From Brachycybe producta (taxonomy: Eukaryota; Arthropoda; Diplopoda; Playtdesmida; Andrognathidae): 64,000 nucleotides of DNA. Below are positions 41,101 to 46,719 of the stretch, piece after piece. Under the pieces are notes generated by a model. That model worked only from the letters and a program-made list of their open reading frames with translations. It was not told the origin of the DNA and made no database searches. Made by a program: the position numbers and the translations under genes. Positions within the stretch are counted from its first letter, which is position 1. The number at the start of each line of letters is the position of its first letter. The stretch is taken from NCBI GenBank assembly GCA_036925085.1, contig JAUPFP010000003.1, forward strand, positions 10,376,008 to 10,440,007, read 5' to 3'.

Positions 41101-44052
41101 TTACGCACGTTACATGTGTGTACACACATTTAGGCACGTTACATGTGTGTACACACATTTAGGCACGTTACATGTGTGTACACACATTTAGGCACGTTAC
41201 ATGTGTGTACACACATTTAGGCACGTTACATGTGTGTACACACATTTAGGCACGTTACATGTGTGTACACACATTTAGGCACGTTACATGTGTGTACACA
41301 CATTTAGGCACGTTACATATGTGTACACACATTTAGGCACGTTACATATGTGTACACACATTTAGGCACGTTACATATGTGTACACACATTTAGGCACGT
41401 TACATATGTGTACACACATTTAGGCACGTTACATATGTGTACACACATTTAGGCACGTTACATATGTGTACACACATTTAGGCACGTTACATATGTGTAC
41501 ACACATTTAGGCACGTTACATATGTGTACACACATTTAGGCACGTTACATATGTGTACACACATTTAGGCACGTTACATATGTGTACACACATTTAGGCA
41601 CGTTACATATGTGTACACACATTTAGGCACGTTACATATGTGTACACACATTTAGGCACGTTACATATGTGTACACACATTTAGGCACGTTACATATGTG
41701 TACACACATTTAGGCACGTTACATATGTGTACACACATTTAGGCACGTTACATATGTGTACACACATTTAGGCACGTTACATATGTGTACGCACATTTAG
41801 GCACGTTACATATGTGTACGCACATTTAGGCACGTTACATATGTGTACGCACATTTAGGCACGTTACATATGTGTACGCACATGTACGCGCTTGTGCGCA
41901 CGTGAATGTGCACGAGCATGCACATGTATGCGCTTGTGCGCACGTGAATGTGCACGAGCATGCACATGTGTGCACTTGTGCGCACGTGAATGTGCACGAG
42001 CATGCACATGTGTGCACTTGTGCGCACGTGAATGTGCACGAGTATGCACAAGTGCGCACATGTGTGCACTTGTGCGCACGTGTATGTGCACGAGTATGCA
42101 CATGTATGCACTTGTGCGCGCGTGTATGCACATGTACGCACTTGTGCGCACGTGTACGCGCTTGTGCGCGCGACATTTTGTTGTAGGTGGTCCCGTTTTC
42201 GAGTTGTTCGACCCACAAAAAATGATGACCAAAAACTCAAAATTTGTTTCTAAAAAATTCATACAAAAATAACCCCTGGGTAAAATTCTCTTGATTGTTT
42301 GTCAGGAGCTTCATATTGAACCACTGAATCAAATAAAAAATACTGCATCTCTTTATCTCATTCCGTTCTTGAGTTGTTTGACCTACAAACTCGGGGTTCT
42401 GGACATAAAGTCATCCTTTTATGCCCCTTTTCTTGCGTGATCCTATATACCTCAATTGCTGTAAAGAGCAATGGAGGTCAAAAATACAATAAAGGTTCCT
42501 ATTTTAGACAATACCAGAAAAATCTCACCTTGAAATAGTCGAAAACAATGAAACAATAAATGATGTACACTGTAGATAAAAGGGTAATATGGTCAATCTG
42601 TGTGTGAAGAATGTTTTGTATTTGTGCACTTTTTTCTGATCTTTACAACATACAGTCAAAAAAAAATATTAAGTGAGGTTCTAAATTAAAAACTGTTACT
42701 AAAACTCCTGATATTTCATTCCAAAAAGAACTAAATTAGACTATAAATTAGAAATTATCTTATCAATCCTGGTAATTTGTAAAAGCATTCTCTTAAGTCT
42801 CACACAACAGAGGAAGTTAGTTATTACACATGTAGCAAGTATAAAAGAAATTTGATGTAGTCTTGTTTTCATTTTTAGCATACTCTTTTACATTTGCTAA
42901 TCTTCTTCAATCATACAACTGGGGTGCTCAACCACATGAATCAGTTCTGTGGATTCATTCTAAAAACCATGGCTCTACCAAAAACCAAACCTGATTTTCA
43001 TGGTCTCTCATCTCAAAAGGACTTGATAGAAGAATGCCTAAACAGAAATCTCCAAACATCAAAACAGAAACCAAAACTTAGCTAATTCAGTCCCAGCATA
43101 ACTCAGATGAATAGGTATAGGTATATCAAAGTATACACGCTCATACCTCGCTATATGGCCGCTCTTAATACAGCTTTTCCTATAACTGCCTTTTTTTAAT
43201 TACAGCTAAGTTTCGACTTTCAGCTTAAAATGTTTCGATATACAGTATGGCAAAAAAAAAATCGGAAAGAACCCCATATATTATTTTACTAAGCAAGGCA
43301 AAACAACAAACGCTGGACAATTTTTTTACCTGGGTCCTTCCACAACAGTGGATGTTAATGATCACAGCATGCTGTCATATAATTCTTCATGTCCATGTTC
43401 CTCTTCACAACTCTTCAACTTTTTAATGTGTTTTTTATTATACATAATGTATGTTGTTTTTATTTTAACTTTTAACATATGTAAGGAAAATGTCATTTTT
43501 AAATGAAATAGAAAGCAATTAAGATAAGATGTATTTTCGTCGTGAAAGATGGAACGAATCGTATTGAAATTGTATGGGTTTGTATCAAAATAAACGATGT
43601 GTTATATAACATTTCGCATTAAGAATAACTTCTCTCTAACATATCTCGGCCGTAAAGCGAGGTATTAGTGTATTTGTTTTCCATTTTTACCCAATTATGT
43701 TTCTTGAATTCAATTTGTATCTCATTTTTTTGTGATATGCGATTATGCGGGGGGTCTCTTAACGATAGACATTCGAAAAAATAGCAGCATGCATCTTTTC
43801 ATACACTATGCAGCTTTCCAGCTTTAGCTTTATCGCCATCGCTTATATGCCTAAAGCTATTTATTCTAAATATTTACAACAAATTGGTTTGCGGTGTTCG
43901 TATAATACATGGTTAATATTTGTTCTTAAAAATTTCAGATCACTGCCATCTCCCTACTTCCGTTGATTGTGGCCATTATCGGGATCATCGTGATATTTTA
44001 TCCGAAGTTGGTAATTATTACGGCAACGTTAGACCCCACGTCACGATCGTGA
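8006..44052 (+). CDS. SLMAP: SLMAP orthologue, FHA/coiled-coil tail-anchored protein (21 shared exons + 2 alternative last exons)
   Basis: The joined exons give 801 or 818 aa, close to the roughly 830 aa of vertebrate SLMAP. Residues about 5-105 form an FHA domain with the GRS, SRNHA and SSNGT phosphopeptide-binding motifs; [11 protein letters not shown] and [12 protein letters not shown] are almost identical to the vertebrate protein. From about residue 150 the chain is largely heptad coiled coil, broken near 455-505 by a Pro/Ser/Thr-rich linker. It ends in one of two hydrophobic tail anchors. SLMAP proteins are known STRIPAK components that bind phosphorylated MST1/2 through the FHA domain and so restrain Hippo signalling, and they anchor to ER, nuclear-envelope or other membranes by the tail. 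The start at 8006 aligns with the vertebrate start; an in-frame ATG at 7919 would add 29 residues. Introns are 61 bp to more than 6 kb and packed with transposons. No frameshifts or stops occur in the exons. Confidence 0.97.
8224..8687. mobile_element. MITE in SLMAP intron 1
   Basis: Ends are inverted repeats: AATGCCCCCGATCCGCA at the left and TGCGGATCGGCATT at the right, with further pairing inside (CTGACAAAA / TTTTGTCAG). No coding content. Target duplication not resolved. Confidence 0.65.
9172..9908. mobile_element. Possible MITE in SLMAP intron 1
   Basis: AAGGCCAGTTTATAC near 9172 and the inverted AAGCCCAATCTACAC near 9908 look like diverged terminal repeats, and AACGCGGTTGAT/ATCAACCGCGTT occur inside at both ends. 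No target duplication seen, so boundaries are approximate. Confidence 0.35.
10570..10830 (+). mobile_element. tRNA-derived SINE
   Basis: A tRNA-like head shows a CTCCG/TGGAG anticodon-type stem and a B-box GTTCGATTC in CCCCGTGTTCGATTCTCGG. The acceptor stem is not intact, so it is a SINE head and not a functional tRNA gene. The body continues to about 10830 before AT-rich sequence. Confidence 0.5.
11119..11784. mobile_element. hAT-type MITE in SLMAP intron 1
   Basis: Starts CAAGGTTGGCAG and ends GCCAACCCTG (inverted), flanked by 8-bp duplications GATGGATC and GATTGATC that differ at one base. 8-bp duplications and CA(A/G)GG ends are hallmarks of hAT elements. It ends about 108 bp before exon 2. 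Confidence 0.75.
11893..12040 (+). CDS. SLMAP: SLMAP exon 2 (FHA, second half)
   Basis: Encodes [19 protein letters not shown] and then [13 protein letters not shown], completing the FHA beta-sandwich with the SSNGT loop. Acceptor is a T-run ending TAG, donor GTACAG. Enters in phase 0 and leaves in phase 1. Confidence 0.96.
12619..12685 (+). CDS. SLMAP: SLMAP exon 3
   Basis: Encodes [20 protein letters not shown], matching the conserved segment after the FHA domain. Phase 1 in, phase 2 out; acceptor TTACTTAG, donor GTTGGT. Confidence 0.95.
12887..12965 (+). CDS. SLMAP: SLMAP exon 4
   Basis: Encodes a short Ser/Thr/Pro linker and then [12 protein letters not shown], the conserved entry to the coiled coil. 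Phase 2 in, phase 0 out; donor GTAATC. Confidence 0.95.
13034..13201 (+). CDS. SLMAP: SLMAP exon 5 (coiled coil)
   Basis: Encodes 56 residues starting [19 protein letters not shown] and including [15 protein letters not shown], very close to vertebrate SLMAP. Length 168 nt is eight heptads. Phase 0 on both sides; donor GTTAGT. Confidence 0.97.
13281..13421 (+). CDS. SLMAP: SLMAP exon 6 (coiled coil)
   Basis: Encodes 47 residues, [18 protein letters not shown] onward to KKLQDAE. Acceptor CAAGCAG, donor GTATGT, phase 0 on both sides. Confidence 0.95.
13672..13855. mobile_element. Fold-back MITE in SLMAP intron 6
   Basis: Two long arms pair: TTTGACGTGAACAC...AACGTCTAAAC on the left with GTTTAGACGT...GTTCATGTCAAA on the right, with outer AGTGAGTTGATCAACT-type repeats. 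Non-coding. Confidence 0.65.
14938..15779 (+). ncRNA. Hairpin-dense locus with GNRA tetraloops; candidate structured RNA
   Basis: The segment forms a string of stem-loops. 14938-14990 has AAACGATC/GATCGTTT. 15026-15047 has a perfect 9-bp stem, loop TAAT. 15290-15319 is a long stem, loop AGTG. 15489-15502 is AGAAC-GAAA-GTTCT. 15512-15566 has a 7+5 bp stem, an internal loop, then CGGGT-GTAA-ACCCG. 15594-15636 has CTTTTA/TAAAAG closing CGGGC-GAAA-GCCCG. 15683-15716 has TCGG/CCGA plus AAGGGA/TCCCTT. 15721-15767 has a perfect 10-bp stem. 15766-15779 is CCACC-GCAA-GGTGG. Four apical loops fit GNRA. No protein frame, tRNA or known RNA was recognised. It could be an unknown RNA, an organelle-derived insert, or a mobile element. 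Strand follows the GNRA loops. Confidence 0.5.
15934..16140 (+). CDS. SLMAP: SLMAP exon 7 (coiled coil)
   Basis: Encodes 69 residues beginning [15 protein letters not shown], the counterpart of the RSLSNTEDEC block in vertebrates. Acceptor CTCTAAAG; the donor GTTTTT is weak, followed by a 60-bp intron. Phase 0 on both sides. Confidence 0.95.
16201..16258 (+). CDS. SLMAP: SLMAP exon 8
   Basis: Encodes [19 protein letters not shown], aligned with the vertebrate IEALQADNDFTNERL block. Phase 0 in, phase 1 out; donor GTGTGT. Confidence 0.94.
16325..16408 (+). CDS. SLMAP: SLMAP exon 9
   Basis: Encodes 28 residues ([15 protein letters not shown] and following). 84 nt equals four heptads; phase 1 on both sides. 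First of a run of ten phase 1-1 exons. Confidence 0.9.
16678..18750 (-). mobile_element. LINE-B copy 1 (CR1/L2-like), interrupted by a solo LTR
   Basis: On the minus strand the RT region reads [44 protein letters not shown] and [15 protein letters not shown] from 18469 to about 17643. It stops where the solo LTR begins and resumes at about 16850 ([19 protein letters not shown]) to a stop near 16745. The 3' tail is ATTGAATTGAATGAA on the minus strand. The 5' end is truncated near 18750. It lies in SLMAP intron 9, antisense to the gene. Related to the copy at 62140. Confidence 0.9.
16855..17642 (+). mobile_element. Solo LTR (gtcgtc family) inside LINE-B copy 1
   Basis: The 788-bp insert runs from TATAACGACCC to GGGTCGTCACA with GGAA repeated on both sides (16851-16854, 17643-17646), and removing it restores the LINE-B reading. 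Its right end matches bases 1-92 of the window, which sets the + orientation. It contains a perfect 35-bp hairpin at 17250-17324. Confidence 0.8.
18751..20812. other. Rest of SLMAP intron 9
   Basis: AT-rich intron sequence. No exon with consistent phase, no transposon protein and no clear inverted-repeat element was recognised. Confidence 0.5.
20813..20875 (+). CDS. SLMAP: SLMAP exon 10 (63 nt coiled-coil cassette)
   Basis: Encodes [20 protein letters not shown]. Exactly 63 nt, phase 1-1, so 21 residues or three heptads. Donor GTTGAG inferred from frame with the next exon. Confidence 0.88.
21145..21207 (+). CDS. SLMAP: SLMAP exon 11 (63 nt cassette)
   Basis: Encodes [20 protein letters not shown]. 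63 nt, phase 1-1, acceptor CCATTCAG, donor GTGAGT. Confidence 0.92.
21566..21760 (-). mobile_element. LINE-A 3' end fragment (diverged)
   Basis: AAAATTACTCTGCAAGCAGCC followed by a diverged version of the LINE-A 3' UTR (TGGTAGAGTGACGAAAGTCC, then GTCAAAACCC and ATATAAACC), about 75-80% like the ends at 2590 and 26205. Only the 3' end remains; it lies in SLMAP intron 11. Confidence 0.7.
21761..23425. other. Rest of SLMAP intron 11
   Basis: AT-rich, without a recognisable gene. 22640-22680 and 22840-22870 contain CAGTGCACCAGAGGTA and its inverted partner TACCTCTGAGGTACTG-like sequence, a hint of another small inverted-repeat element that I could not bound. Confidence 0.35.
23426..23488 (+). 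CDS. SLMAP: SLMAP exon 12 (63 nt cassette)
   Basis: Encodes [20 protein letters not shown]. 63 nt, phase 1-1, acceptor TTTTTAAG, donor GTAAAT. Confidence 0.92.
23855..24088 (+). CDS. SLMAP: SLMAP exon 13 (coiled coil plus Pro-rich linker)
   Basis: Encodes 78 residues: a heptad segment ([15 protein letters not shown]), then a Pro/Ser/Thr-rich linker ([18 protein letters not shown]), then another helix start (LKTEIEKLK). The only exon of the phase 1-1 run whose length is not a multiple of 21 nt. The linker is a plausible flexible or phosphorylated hinge. Confidence 0.94.
24460..25532. mobile_element. Outer MITE (TCAG duplication) in SLMAP intron 13
   Basis: Begins GGCCCCGTTTCACAAA and ends TTTGTGAAAAAGGCC (inverted), flanked by TCAG on both sides (24456-24459, 25533-25536). 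Internal sequence repeats ACTTGTA/TACAAGT-like motifs. It contains a second element at 24771-25300. Confidence 0.7.
24771..25300. mobile_element. Inner MITE with TTAA target duplication
   Basis: Ends GCCCCGTTTTCACAATGATAG and CTATCGTGAAAACAAGGC are inverted repeats, flanked by TTAA at 24767-24770 and 25301-25304, the target-site signature of piggyBac-type elements. Inside it are repeated GATAGTTGCTGTCATGACAG palindromes and an (AGT)n microsatellite at about 25073-25100. Confidence 0.75.
26205..28690 (-). mobile_element. LINE-A copy 2 (CR1/L2-like, longer copy)
   Basis: From about 28690 the minus strand reads the end of an APE-type endonuclease (GGISDHQIV near 28525), then a connector and the RT ([41 protein letters not shown]). 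A 4-bp expansion of an AT repeat near 27205 shifts the frame just before the FADD box. The C-terminal CR1 region continues at 27033-26388 ([27 protein letters not shown]). The 3' tail is TTTTTCAAATTCAAATTC. 5'-truncated, inactive, antisense in SLMAP intron 13. It ends only a few bases from the poly(A) signal of the antisense candidate gene. Confidence 0.92.
28697..28702 (-). terminator. Poly(A) signal of the antisense candidate gene
   Basis: AATAAA on the minus strand, 28 bp beyond the TAG stop at 28730-28732. Confidence 0.5.
28730..29386 (-). CDS. Nested antisense two-exon candidate gene, 195 aa
   Basis: Exon 1 (29386-28959) starts [20 protein letters not shown] and ends in phase 2 at AG|GTAGAT. 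A 69-bp intron ends CCTTTCAG. Exon 2 (28889-28730) continues in frame with [15 protein letters not shown] and ends [12 protein letters not shown] and TAG. A minus-strand AATAAA lies 28 bp after the stop (28702-28697). The 195-aa product is basic, rich in Tyr, Thr, Ser and Asn, with [12 protein letters not shown] and [19 protein letters not shown] segments, no signal peptide, no membrane segment and no transposon motif. The length, clean splice sites in frame and adjacent poly(A) signal argue for a real host gene inside SLMAP intron 13. I do not recognise the family. Confidence 0.6.
29499..29593. repeat. Near-perfect fold-back hairpin
   Basis: Arms of about 45 bp run from CTAGAAGGCAAAACACGAA to its partner TTCGTGATTTGTCTTCTAG around a short TAGTG loop, with only a few mismatches. 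Lies in SLMAP intron 13, about 110 bp upstream of the antisense gene start. Confidence 0.8.
29861..30119. mobile_element. pogo/Tigger-type MITE (259 bp)
   Basis: Terminal repeats CAGTAGAGCCCCGATTATC and GATAATCGCGATTCTACTG, flanked by TA on both sides (29859-29860, 30120-30121). CAGTAR...GATTATC ends are typical of pogo/Tigger elements of the Tc1/mariner superfamily. No coding region. Confidence 0.85.
30422..30484 (+). CDS. SLMAP: SLMAP exon 14 (63 nt cassette)
   Basis: Encodes [20 protein letters not shown]. 63 nt, phase 1-1, acceptor GATCAG, donor GTGAGG. Follows the 6.3 kb intron that holds LINE-A copy 2 and the antisense gene. Confidence 0.92.
30557..30682 (+). CDS. SLMAP: SLMAP exon 15 (126 nt double cassette)
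   Basis: Encodes 42 residues beginning [15 protein letters not shown]. 126 nt is twice 63; phase 1-1; donor GTATGC. Confidence 0.94.
30753..30878 (+). CDS. SLMAP: SLMAP exon 16 (126 nt double cassette)
   Basis: Encodes 42 residues including [20 protein letters not shown]. 126 nt, phase 1-1, acceptor TATTAAAG, donor GTATGC. Confidence 0.93.
30944..31006 (+). CDS. SLMAP: SLMAP exon 17 (63 nt cassette)
   Basis: Encodes [20 protein letters not shown]. 63 nt, phase 1-1, acceptor GGATCAG, donor GTTAGT. Confidence 0.93.
31147..31209 (+). CDS. SLMAP: SLMAP exon 18 (63 nt cassette)
   Basis: Encodes [20 protein letters not shown]. 63 nt, phase 1-1, acceptor TTTTTTAG, donor GTATAA. Confidence 0.9.
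31295..31367 (+). CDS. SLMAP: SLMAP exon 19
   Basis: Encodes [20 protein letters not shown] and ELRQ. Phase 1 in, phase 2 out; donor GTAAGT. Confidence 0.93.
31428..31578 (+). CDS. SLMAP: SLMAP exon 20
   Basis: Encodes [20 protein letters not shown], then a Ser-rich stretch ([17 protein letters not shown]), then FEVEESKEK. Phase 2 in, phase 0 out; the donor GTTTTT is weak, like exon 7. Confidence 0.92.
31656..31766 (+). CDS. SLMAP: SLMAP exon 21 (last shared exon)
   Basis: Encodes [20 protein letters not shown] through GNQEFQ, 37 residues. Ends in phase 0 at donor GTTTGT, which fits both downstream tail exons. Confidence 0.93.
32036..32579. other. SLMAP intron 21 sequence without recognised content
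   Basis: AT-rich; no exon, RNA or mobile-element protein seen before the R1-like LINE starts. Confidence 0.4.
32580..34245 (-). mobile_element. R1-like LINE fragment (RT domain, degenerate)
   Basis: On the minus strand, separated frames give [12 protein letters not shown] (34080-34040), [69 protein letters not shown] and [10 protein letters not shown] in the order of an R1/Jockey-type reverse transcriptase, then traces of the post-RT region to about 32600. Several frameshifts make it inactive. It is antisense in SLMAP intron 21 and of a different clade from LINE-A and LINE-B. Confidence 0.85.
34425..35395. mobile_element. hAT-type MITE with long internal palindrome
   Basis: Ends TAGGGTTTGCGATCCC and TTTGCAAACCCTT, flanked by GTTTTGTC and GTCTTGTC (one mismatch, 8 bp). 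Near the right end GGATTACCAATCCTGAATCC pairs with its complement at 35335-35372. Non-coding. Confidence 0.65.
36060..36990. mobile_element. hAT-type MITE (931 bp) in SLMAP intron 21
   Basis: Starts CAGGGTTG and ends CAACCCTC, flanked by ATACTAGT and ATACTAAT (8 bp, one mismatch). Sub-terminal GATTTAAATC-like repeats occur at both ends. It encloses a LINE-A 3' end. Confidence 0.65.
36266..36316 (+). mobile_element. LINE-A 3' end remnant
   Basis: About 50 bp (GTCCCTCTGCCATAAACCTT, then CATGGCTGCTTGTAGAGTA and a T-run) match the 3' end of LINE-A in + orientation, unlike the other copies. It sits inside the hAT MITE. Confidence 0.6.
37222..37284 (+). CDS. SLMAP: SLMAP alternative last exon a (tail anchor 1)
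   Basis: After a TTTCATTTTCAG acceptor the phase-0 frame reads [20 protein letters not shown] then TAA: a single hydrophobic segment at the extreme C terminus, i.e. a tail anchor with only two aromatic/basic residues in front. Together with the second tail at 43939 it mirrors the two alternative membrane tails known in vertebrate SLMAP. An AATAAA lies at 37672-37677 as a possible polyadenylation signal. Confidence 0.85.
   Translation: MWRYIVPLLVAGLLFYLFHW
37285..38700. other. Sequence between tail exon a and the tandem array
   Basis: No gene seen. It would hold the 3' UTR of the short-tail isoform (AATAAA at 37672). Confidence 0.4.
38704..39800. repeat. 30-bp tandem array, about 35 units
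   Basis: Head-to-tail 30-bp units around TGTGTACACACATTTACACA and CGTGCATGCA. The first few units are 28-30 bp. Variants come in blocks: GCATGCATG units to about 39230, GCATGAATG to about 39365, and then TGTAGACAC units to the end. Almost entirely alternating purine/pyrimidine with internal palindromes. Open frames on both strands are a by-product of the 30-bp period. Confidence 0.97.
39801..41885. repeat. 29-bp tandem array, about 71 units
   Basis: A one-base-shorter unit built on GTTACATGTGTGTACACACA and TTTACACAC continues directly from the 30-bp array. Successive blocks carry GTAGACAC, GGTACATG (3 units), ACATGCGTG (3 units), TTTACGCAC, TTTAGGCAC, ACATATGTG and finally GTACGCAC variants. 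The 29-bp period explains the simultaneous open frames in three phases. Confidence 0.97.
41886..42178. repeat. 42-bp higher-order tandem repeat
   Basis: Units of 42 bp (CACGTGAATG recurs at 41899, 41941 and 41983) made of GTGCGCACGTG, ATGTGCACGAG and CATGCACATG blocks, then degenerating toward 42178. Richer in CG than the neighbouring arrays and still alternating purine/pyrimidine. Confidence 0.9.
42179..43133. other. Non-coding sequence between array and MITE
   Basis: No gene or element recognised. 42440-42480 (CTCAATTGCTGTAAAGAGCA ATGGAGG) resembles 38630-38660 (CCTCCATTGCT), so the array may have grown inside a short inverted context. Confidence 0.35.
43136..43670. mobile_element. pogo/Tigger-like MITE (535 bp)
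   Basis: Ends CACGCTCATACCTCGCTATA and CGAGGTATTAGTG are inverted repeats with TA on both sides (43134-43135, 43671-43672); sub-terminal ATGGCCGC and CGGCCGTA also pair. It ends 269 bp before tail exon b of SLMAP. Confidence 0.7.
43939..44052 (+). CDS. SLMAP: SLMAP alternative last exon b (tail anchor 2)
   Basis: After the acceptor AAATTTCAG the phase-0 frame gives 37 residues: [20 protein letters not shown], then [17 protein letters not shown] and TGA. The [18 protein letters not shown] segment resembles the distal vertebrate SLMAP tail anchor in pattern (PM/LP-L-VA-IV-Y-P-L). It carries a longer lumenal/C-terminal extension than tail a. AATAAA follows 73 bp after the stop. Confidence 0.9.
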   Translation: MTAISLLPLIVAIIGIIVIFYPKLVIITATLDPTSRS

Positions 44053-44124
44053 ATCCATTCATAAACTTTAATCATCATATACATATTATATATATATATC
44101 ATTTAAATTTACCTTTTTGCAAAT

Positions 44125-44130
44125 AATAAA
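44125..44130 (+). terminator. Poly(A) signal of SLMAP (distal isoform)
   Basis: AATAAA 73 bp after the tail-b stop codon, giving a short 3' UTR. Confidence 0.6.
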
Positions 44131-46210
44131 CCCGAGCTACGTGTAAAATACTTTCGGAGATTTTTGCCGAGGCGAAAAGCGACTTTCTCTTTGAGATTTT
44201 TTTTCTTTAAATTTTTCTATCACACACGTTTCTTAACTTATTTACACGTAAGCTGCAAATTACATAAGGCCTATTTTAAAATTCAGAATTTTTTTATGCT
44301 TGTAGCAGATGAAAACGACTCTTCGCTTTTTGATCAACGGCTATACCAAAAAGTTAACGAATGAGTTGTGCTTGTGGTTTGGCCAACTTGTAAATTAGTA
44401 GTACATTATTAGATTTTGTAATGATTCGATTTTCTTTCAAAAGTGGCAAATATTTTCAATTTAAAATTATTCTTAATTGTTAAAGCACTGTTGCAGTGTT
44501 TTGTTGAAATTTTACAACAGGGCTGTTTTCTGTTGTTAATCACATGATCGTCAGTGCATTTCAGTTGCGCTTGTTATACTACAGTCTATACTGTCTCGTG
44601 TAGTGTATTGTATGGGTTAAATTTCCTTCTGTACGAACGAGCACAGAGATGCTTATGAAGCATTTTCAATAGTAAGTTCTCACTTGATAGATTGAATATT
44701 ATTTTTGTTTTTCTGTTTATTCTGTTTGTGGAGTTTGTAGCAGTGTAAATTTTTTCGTTGACTTTTTCTTATTGCGGATTAAGTTACGGCGGGTGGGTTC
44801 GAGGCTCTGCATATAGAATTATTTGCATACTTTTGTTACGAGGTTAAAGGTGGCTGTTGCTTCAACTGCTGGAAAAAAGATTGTTTAAGGCAACCATTTT
44901 TTTCTGGCTTAAAAAGATAGCATGTTAATATATATATTAAATTGGTAAATTCTCGTGATTACATCTCGGCAATACTAATAAGTTTTTTACATGTGAATTT
45001 GCGACATCCCTCCGTAAAAAAAATTTTTTTAACGCGCTTATCGCTTGCTGTGGCAATGTAGCAAACATGGTTACTTGAATGATTAATTACCAACGTTGAT
45101 TGACGTGTGAGTTAATTAATGAACCTTTTAACTTGCATTTTTACCAATATATGAGCTTTACAAAAGTCAATGTCACTTACTCGAGTTGCACCTTTGTTTT
45201 ATCAACTATTTTAATTGCTGGTTTTTTTTAGAAAATTTTTCTTTAGATTGGAAGTTTCTTTTGACTAATTGTTCGGGATGTTCTTTTCACTTTGGTATAA
45301 ATGTTCTATAATGAGTGAATAAGCATATTTTAAGGTGTGACCAATAGGTTTTTACTTATAAATCGTGCTTTTATGGCGGCGCCCTGGCCATCCCTATTGA
45401 GTTGTATGGTGAAAAAAAGAAGTCAATTGAAAACGCCGATTTTCGGTTTTTTATTTTTATCGGCGTTTTAAAACTGTCGTAAAACGATTATTTCAGAACA
45501 CAAAAAAACTGTTCATTCACTCGATTTATTCATCAAGTTTCGAAAAGACAATGAATTTTGTTTAAAGAAAATGCTTTTAAAAACATACATACTTGTACCG
45601 GTAAATTGACTTCTTGAACTTAGCCACGTTCGTAGAGATCTTAGGGAATGGCGACGCGAATTCACGTAATTCTTATCTAGTGGCATTGTTTGTGATTCAT
45701 AACAAGTTATAAGCTTTCGAATAAACCCGGTTTAGGTTTTTTTTTCAAAGGTGATTAGCACTCGACAATTATGATCATTTGATAAATATACAATCAGCTG
45801 CACAGAATAAGCCCTGTTCTAGAATGTCACTTACGAAATAAAGGTGCTGCGTTGTTTTGAGTTTTTAAGTTTGTTACGCATGATAATACGTTTTTTTCTT
45901 TTCTCTTGATTGTTGTTTTAATTATTTTAATTTTGAATTTGAATTGATCAATTTACGTATATGTTGAAGATACTAATTGCCAAAAAAAACCACTGCTGAG
46001 GTTACCCTTTGTCAAAAGCGGGGAACCAGTTTGTTTATAATTGCCAATTTTATTTTGATAATCAATAACACAATCCAAAACTTTTCATTATTGTTTCAAG
46101 TTGAGCCACACACTAGTGACAAATTACTTTAGAAAAGTTTTCAGAATTGCTTTGTGGTTCGATGAGAAGTGATTACACATTTCTAACAGGTTTGATACAC
46201 TTGTTACATT
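44131..46210. other. Intergenic region downstream of SLMAP
   Basis: AT-rich; no coding exon, RNA or element could be supported. Confidence 0.45.
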
Positions 46211-46212
46211 AG

Positions 46213-46470
46213 ACAGTTTGCGCCACACATAAACTATGCACGACAACTGCATTTGTATTTGTCGTTCCCATTAGGACTTCTACGATTGCTCTGAAAGTTA
46301 TAGCCGTACGAATATTAGGTCATAAATGCATTTTGTTGTAGTTTGAGAATGTGGTCAAAAACGTTTGGCGCAAACTGAAAGCAAGGACAACAACTTTGTG
46401 ACATCGAAAACGACTGTCAACAAATTGTATTTGTCGTAAACAACGTTGTCGTATAGTGGCGCAAACTCTC
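46213..46470. mobile_element. Small inverted-repeat element
   Basis: ACAGTTTGCGCCACACATA on the left pairs with GTATAGTGGCGCAAACT on the right, and ACGACAACTGC and GTTGTCGT also pair. No coding content; target duplication not found. Confidence 0.5.
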
Positions 46471-46719
46471 TAAGTTCTTTATGCTGCATATTAACATTGA
46501 CGTTCAATAACCTCTTGCGTTGTTTGGTCCTATGGCAGGAAAAATGCGAAGGCAACCCAAATGTATTGAAAACCGTTTGGATGAAAATTAATGCCGTTGA
46601 TGAATTTATGTTTAAATGCATACATATCACAATAGCCATAAAGTAATATTCGTATTCACTTTTTTTTCTGCAAATTTATACTTTTTCTTTGTGTGTTTCT
46701 CTTAATCAATTTTTTTGTA

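Noticed and set aside
38699..41191. Long open reading frames (up to 383 codons) on both strands in the Cys/His/Thr/Val-rich repeats
   Set aside because: They are a by-product of 30- and 29-bp tandem repeats without stop codons in the unit; several frames and both strands are open at once and the frames drift with unit length.
38704..41885. CRISPR-like array
   Set aside because: Units are contiguous without variable spacers, and the DNA is animal nuclear.
41806..42272. Overlapping frames of 73-144 codons in the 42-bp repeat
   Set aside because: Same cause: low-complexity GTGCAC/CACGTG repeat, open in most frames, no protein signature.
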